From: Tolypeutes matacus
Taxonomy: Eukaryota > Chordata > Mammalia > Cingulata > Chlamyphoridae
NCBI GenBank assembly: GCA_026826555.1
Contig: JAKSZT010054583.1
Span: 174,606-238,605, forward strand
Direction: 5' to 3'
DNA: 64,000 bases
Part shown: positions 61,440 through 64,000 of the stretch, piece by piece
How positions within the stretch are numbered: position 1 is the first letter of the stretch
Layout of the letters: every line of letters starts with the position of its first letter
The notes under the pieces: generated by a model
Seen by the model: only the letters and a program-made list of their open reading frames with translations
Database searches by the model: none
What the model was told of the DNA's origin: nothing
Program-made: the position numbers and the translations under genes

Positions 61440-61830
61440 GGACTCCATCTATCAGATTTTATCGCTATGCAAATCATTTCCAGATACACATTCCCAACCT
61501 CTATCTCCCCTCAGAATTCAGGTCTTGTTTATGCAACTATTTACTTGGTATCTCCAATTAGATGTGTAATGGGAAATACAGATCTAACATGCTCAAAACT
61601 AAATTCTTGCTCATCAAATGCCTTTCCCACCAAAATTGCACCTCCCCTTGGCAGAATGGCAGCATCTTCGACTCCACTGGGCAAGCCAGGAACTAAGGAC
61701 TTATCTTCCACTCCTTTGCCCTCACCTCCTACTTCCAATGGATCTGAAGGTGTTTCTGTTCATCGTTTATTTCTCACTGACTCTCTCCTCTGAAGCTGAG
61801 ATCCTGGGTCTATTGAATCTTTAGGACCCA
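61440..61830. mobile_element. Ancient unclassified repeat (probable reverse orientation)
   Basis: 'tttacttggtatctccaattagatgtgtaatgg', then 'catgctcaaaactaaattcttgctc', is common old mammalian repeat text. A 149-codon plus frame (61344-61793) runs through it; that frame has a hydrophobic start but matches no family I know, and its body is repeat sequence. Confidence 0.4.
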
Positions 61831-62159
61831 GCAGAGTATACATGACAGACCCTTAAAAGTTTTAAAACAAAACTTCAGATATAACTTTTTTTACATTTGC
61901 TCAACAACGTTTTGATTTTGCAAATCTACACTGCAAATTGTACAGGCAACTGCCCTGGATTAGAAAAGTTCTTAGATCTTGGAAGAGAAGTGGTGATGTT
62001 TTCCCACTTGTAATAATGCATAAATTTACCTTCAAACTAATTTTTAACTGTTTCAGAGGTATTCCTGTACTTTAAGAGGTCTAAATGAAAGTGGTTGCAC
62101 AGCCATTGCCAGGTACTTTTTCTTTTAATTATCATCTTTCTTCTATTACACCTAAATCT
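61831..62159. other. Intergenic sequence, unassigned
   Basis: Nothing recognised. Confidence 0.4.
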
Positions 62160-62465
62160 TCTTTGTCATTAAACCCATGCATGCATTAATTGTTCACACA
62201 CTATGTTCAAAATATTTGAGCCCCAGTTGGAGTATGAAGATATCTATAAGGCATGTTCTTTTCCCTCAGGAGTTTCCAACTTAGACAGGGGTGAAGATAA
62301 ATGAATACAGGTGACATGTAAACATTTTTCATATAATTCTTGCAAGTAAGTATTATTATTCCCATTTTACAAATGATGAAATAACTTTCCCAAATCCATC
62401 TAGCCATACGAAGTACTTCTGATTGTACGCACAATCTATGCTTTTATCTTTAGATCACACTGCCT
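62160..62465 (+). mobile_element. L2- or MIR-type relic
   Basis: 'ttcccattttacaaatgatgaaataac' and 'tttagatcacactgcctt' are MIR/L2-like. The left part ('tttccctcaggagtttccaacttagac') looks L2-like. Two joined relics are possible. Confidence 0.5.
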
Positions 62466-63409
62466 TTTGGGGATACAAAATGTAAAATTCTAAGACCATA
62501 TGTCCAGAATTTCTAAGACAGAGTCATAGTCATATCTGCTTATTATCTTCACAAGACATCAAGATCTATCAGAAATACCAAATTTCAGCAAAGAAACCAC
62601 TTCCCCAAAATATTTTTTCTCAACACTGCAATTTTCTTCAAATATTTTTTCTAATCCAGTGTCACTATATTTAGTTAGGTGTAGCCTTTAATACAAATGA
62701 TAAACAAGAACAATATAATAAAGTATCAGTGAGTGAGTCAAACAGCTCTAGGAATTTAGACCAAGGGAGAGAATCTTATAGTAGGAGGTCATCAGAAGAG
62801 ACTCCTTCTTATAAAGATAAAGCTATATCCAGGTCCTGAAATACAATTGTGATATCTGTTTTCTTATCCATAACTGAGGTAAGTATTAGTAGCTACTCAT
62901 TGGCTAATGTGGAGACTAACTGAGTTAATACTTAAGATTTTAGAAAAGAAACTGACTTGAAATTTGACAGAGGAGGAATACATAAGCAGAAGACAGAAAA
63001 CAGAGTTCACAAGTCTCATAAAAGAGTGAATGCCAATAGACTTATTGAGTAGGGCCAGAATATGTGTATCTTAACTGCTAAGCTAAGGATTCTACAATTT
63101 ATCTTTTTATTTCTATAACTTACCATAATGCTAAAAACATAGAACATACTCAGTAAACACTTGTAGAATGAATTCTGAAATGATGCCAAATTATTGATAA
63201 CTTTTGAGCCAAAGAGTGTAAGAGTGTTATCCTTTTGAAGATCAAACTGAATTTTCTATTGTTTGGTAAGTCTTTGAGATTTGGATACATGTTCATTCAA
63301 ATAATGAATTCATAAATATCTTACTATAATAAATTCATAGATATAATAAAATAAAGTTCTCTTGGTGGCAGGGATCCTAAGGTAGATCTGTTGAAATTGC
63401 TCTGATGCT
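62466..63409. other. AT-rich intergenic sequence with a short L2 end
   Basis: 63105-63175 ('ataatgctaaaaacatagaacatactcagtaaac') resembles an L2 3' end. No gene. Confidence 0.45.
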
Positions 63410-63900
63410 GTTGCCTAACTAGACTCTAAACTCCTGAAGTTTGAGAATTGCCCCTACTTCTATTATTCACTGGGGCTTGTGTAGGGCCTTTCACATAGTA
63501 GGTATTTGTTTTAGTTTCCCATATGCTATGACAAACAACATGAGGCTGGAAGGCACATTTTCTCTCAGGGTTGTTGGCGTACTTGCTGCCTGGTGATCCT
63601 TTGGTCCCGTGGCTTTTCCATCACAGGATGATGTCCTCTCCTTTCTCTTCTAGTGTCCCTTGACTTCCTATTCTTTCTCCTCTCCATGGTTTTATTTTTA
63701 CAAGACCTCCAATAACAGATTTAAGACCTGTCCTAATTCAGTTCGTTACACCTTAACTGAAAATTACATCTTCAAAATGTCCTATTTACAATGCATTTAC
63801 ACCCACAGGAATGGATTAAGATTAATGACATGTTTGTGTGTTTTTTCCCTGGAATAGGTAACTCAGCCTGCCACAGTATTTAATACATTTTTGATTGATA
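63410..63900 (+). mobile_element. L2 3' end split by an LTR
   Basis: 'agactctaaactcctgaagtttgag', then 'gggcctttcacatagtaggtatt', breaks off at the LTR and resumes 'taatacatttttgattgat', the usual L2 ending. Confidence 0.7.
63507..63875 (-). mobile_element. Solo LTR (ERVL/MaLR class), inserted in an L2
   Basis: TG...CA ends ('tgttttagtttcccatatgc' to 'cagcctgccaca') with perfect 5-bp duplications 'gtatt' (63502-63506 and 63876-63880). Same family as 11650-12031: both share the 'ttttagtttcc' start and the 'tttacacccacaggaa'-type middle. 369 bp, no coding sequence. Confidence 0.88.
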
Positions 63901-64000
63901 AGATTTAGCTTTTATACCAATAAATAATTTATTACATGAAGCCAATAACTAATAGAAAGTTATTAGACTCTATAGAATCTCTTTCCTTTAGATTTCAGTT
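63901..64000. other. AT-rich sequence at window edge
   Basis: Nothing recognised. Confidence 0.4.

Noticed and set aside
61344..61793. 149-codon plus-strand frame with a hydrophobic start as a secreted protein gene
   Set aside because: Most of the frame lies in ancient repeat text, and nothing in the body resembles a known family.
62820..62885. Exon ending at the donor-like 'gaggtaagt' near 62877
   Set aside because: No acceptable acceptor lies at a plausible distance upstream.
1..64000. CRISPR arrays, operons, phage or bacterial mobile elements
   Set aside because: The sequence is plainly mammalian: SINEs, L1, L2, MIR and LTRs, no dense coding and no regularly spaced direct repeats with unique spacers.

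Overview
This window is vertebrate nuclear DNA, and more specifically mammalian and most likely xenarthran (armadillo-like). It is AT-rich, has no convincing protein-coding gene, and is dense in interspersed repeats. Ancient MIR, L2, MER5A-type and MLT1-type relics indicate a placental mammal. Five tRNA-derived SINEs, with a head reading roughly 'ggaagcrgatgtggctcaa' and a B-box-like 'ggattcgattcc', resemble the DAS SINEs of armadillos. That assignment rests on recognition; no search was run.

Layout. 1-191: 3' tail of a young poly(A) element. 192-8481: mostly single-copy DNA with MIR/L2 relics, plus the least repeat-like, most GC-balanced block of the window (about 5150-5860). 8482-12260: two solo LTRs, one inside an L2. 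12261-20232: AT-rich, little recognisable. 20233-21727: a SINE whose tail was invaded by a young element, with a 400-N assembly gap inside that element. 21728-26296: L2, MIR, one LTR and one SINE. 26297-26384: a striking 36-bp-arm inverted repeat. 27484-31037: two SINEs and antisense L1 pieces, including an ORF1 fossil. 31839-32279: LTR. 36780-40946: an antisense L1 bounded by a perfect 15-bp target-site duplication, internally deleted and itself hit by an LTR. 43685-49421: a nested antisense L1 / MIR / MER5A graveyard. 49960-52900: possible conserved non-coding blocks and a MER5A. 53340-55400: old L1 and two MIRs. 55874-56571: third copy of the young element, with a second (100-N) gap. 56572-64000: MIRs, an (ATCT)n microsatellite, the fifth SINE, L2 relics and a last LTR inside an L2.

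There is no operon or pathway to describe. The biology here is a layered record of transposition. Nine insertions can be delimited with target-site duplications (four SINEs, two L1s, three LTRs with exact 5-bp duplications), and several more have imperfect ones. Every recognisable L1 coding fragment lies on the minus strand, while all three young-element copies lie on the plus strand. I found no novel protein system. The best leads are the young element family that coincides with both gaps, the internally deleted L1 with an intact target duplication, the long hairpin, and three unique-sequence blocks that could be conserved regulatory elements.
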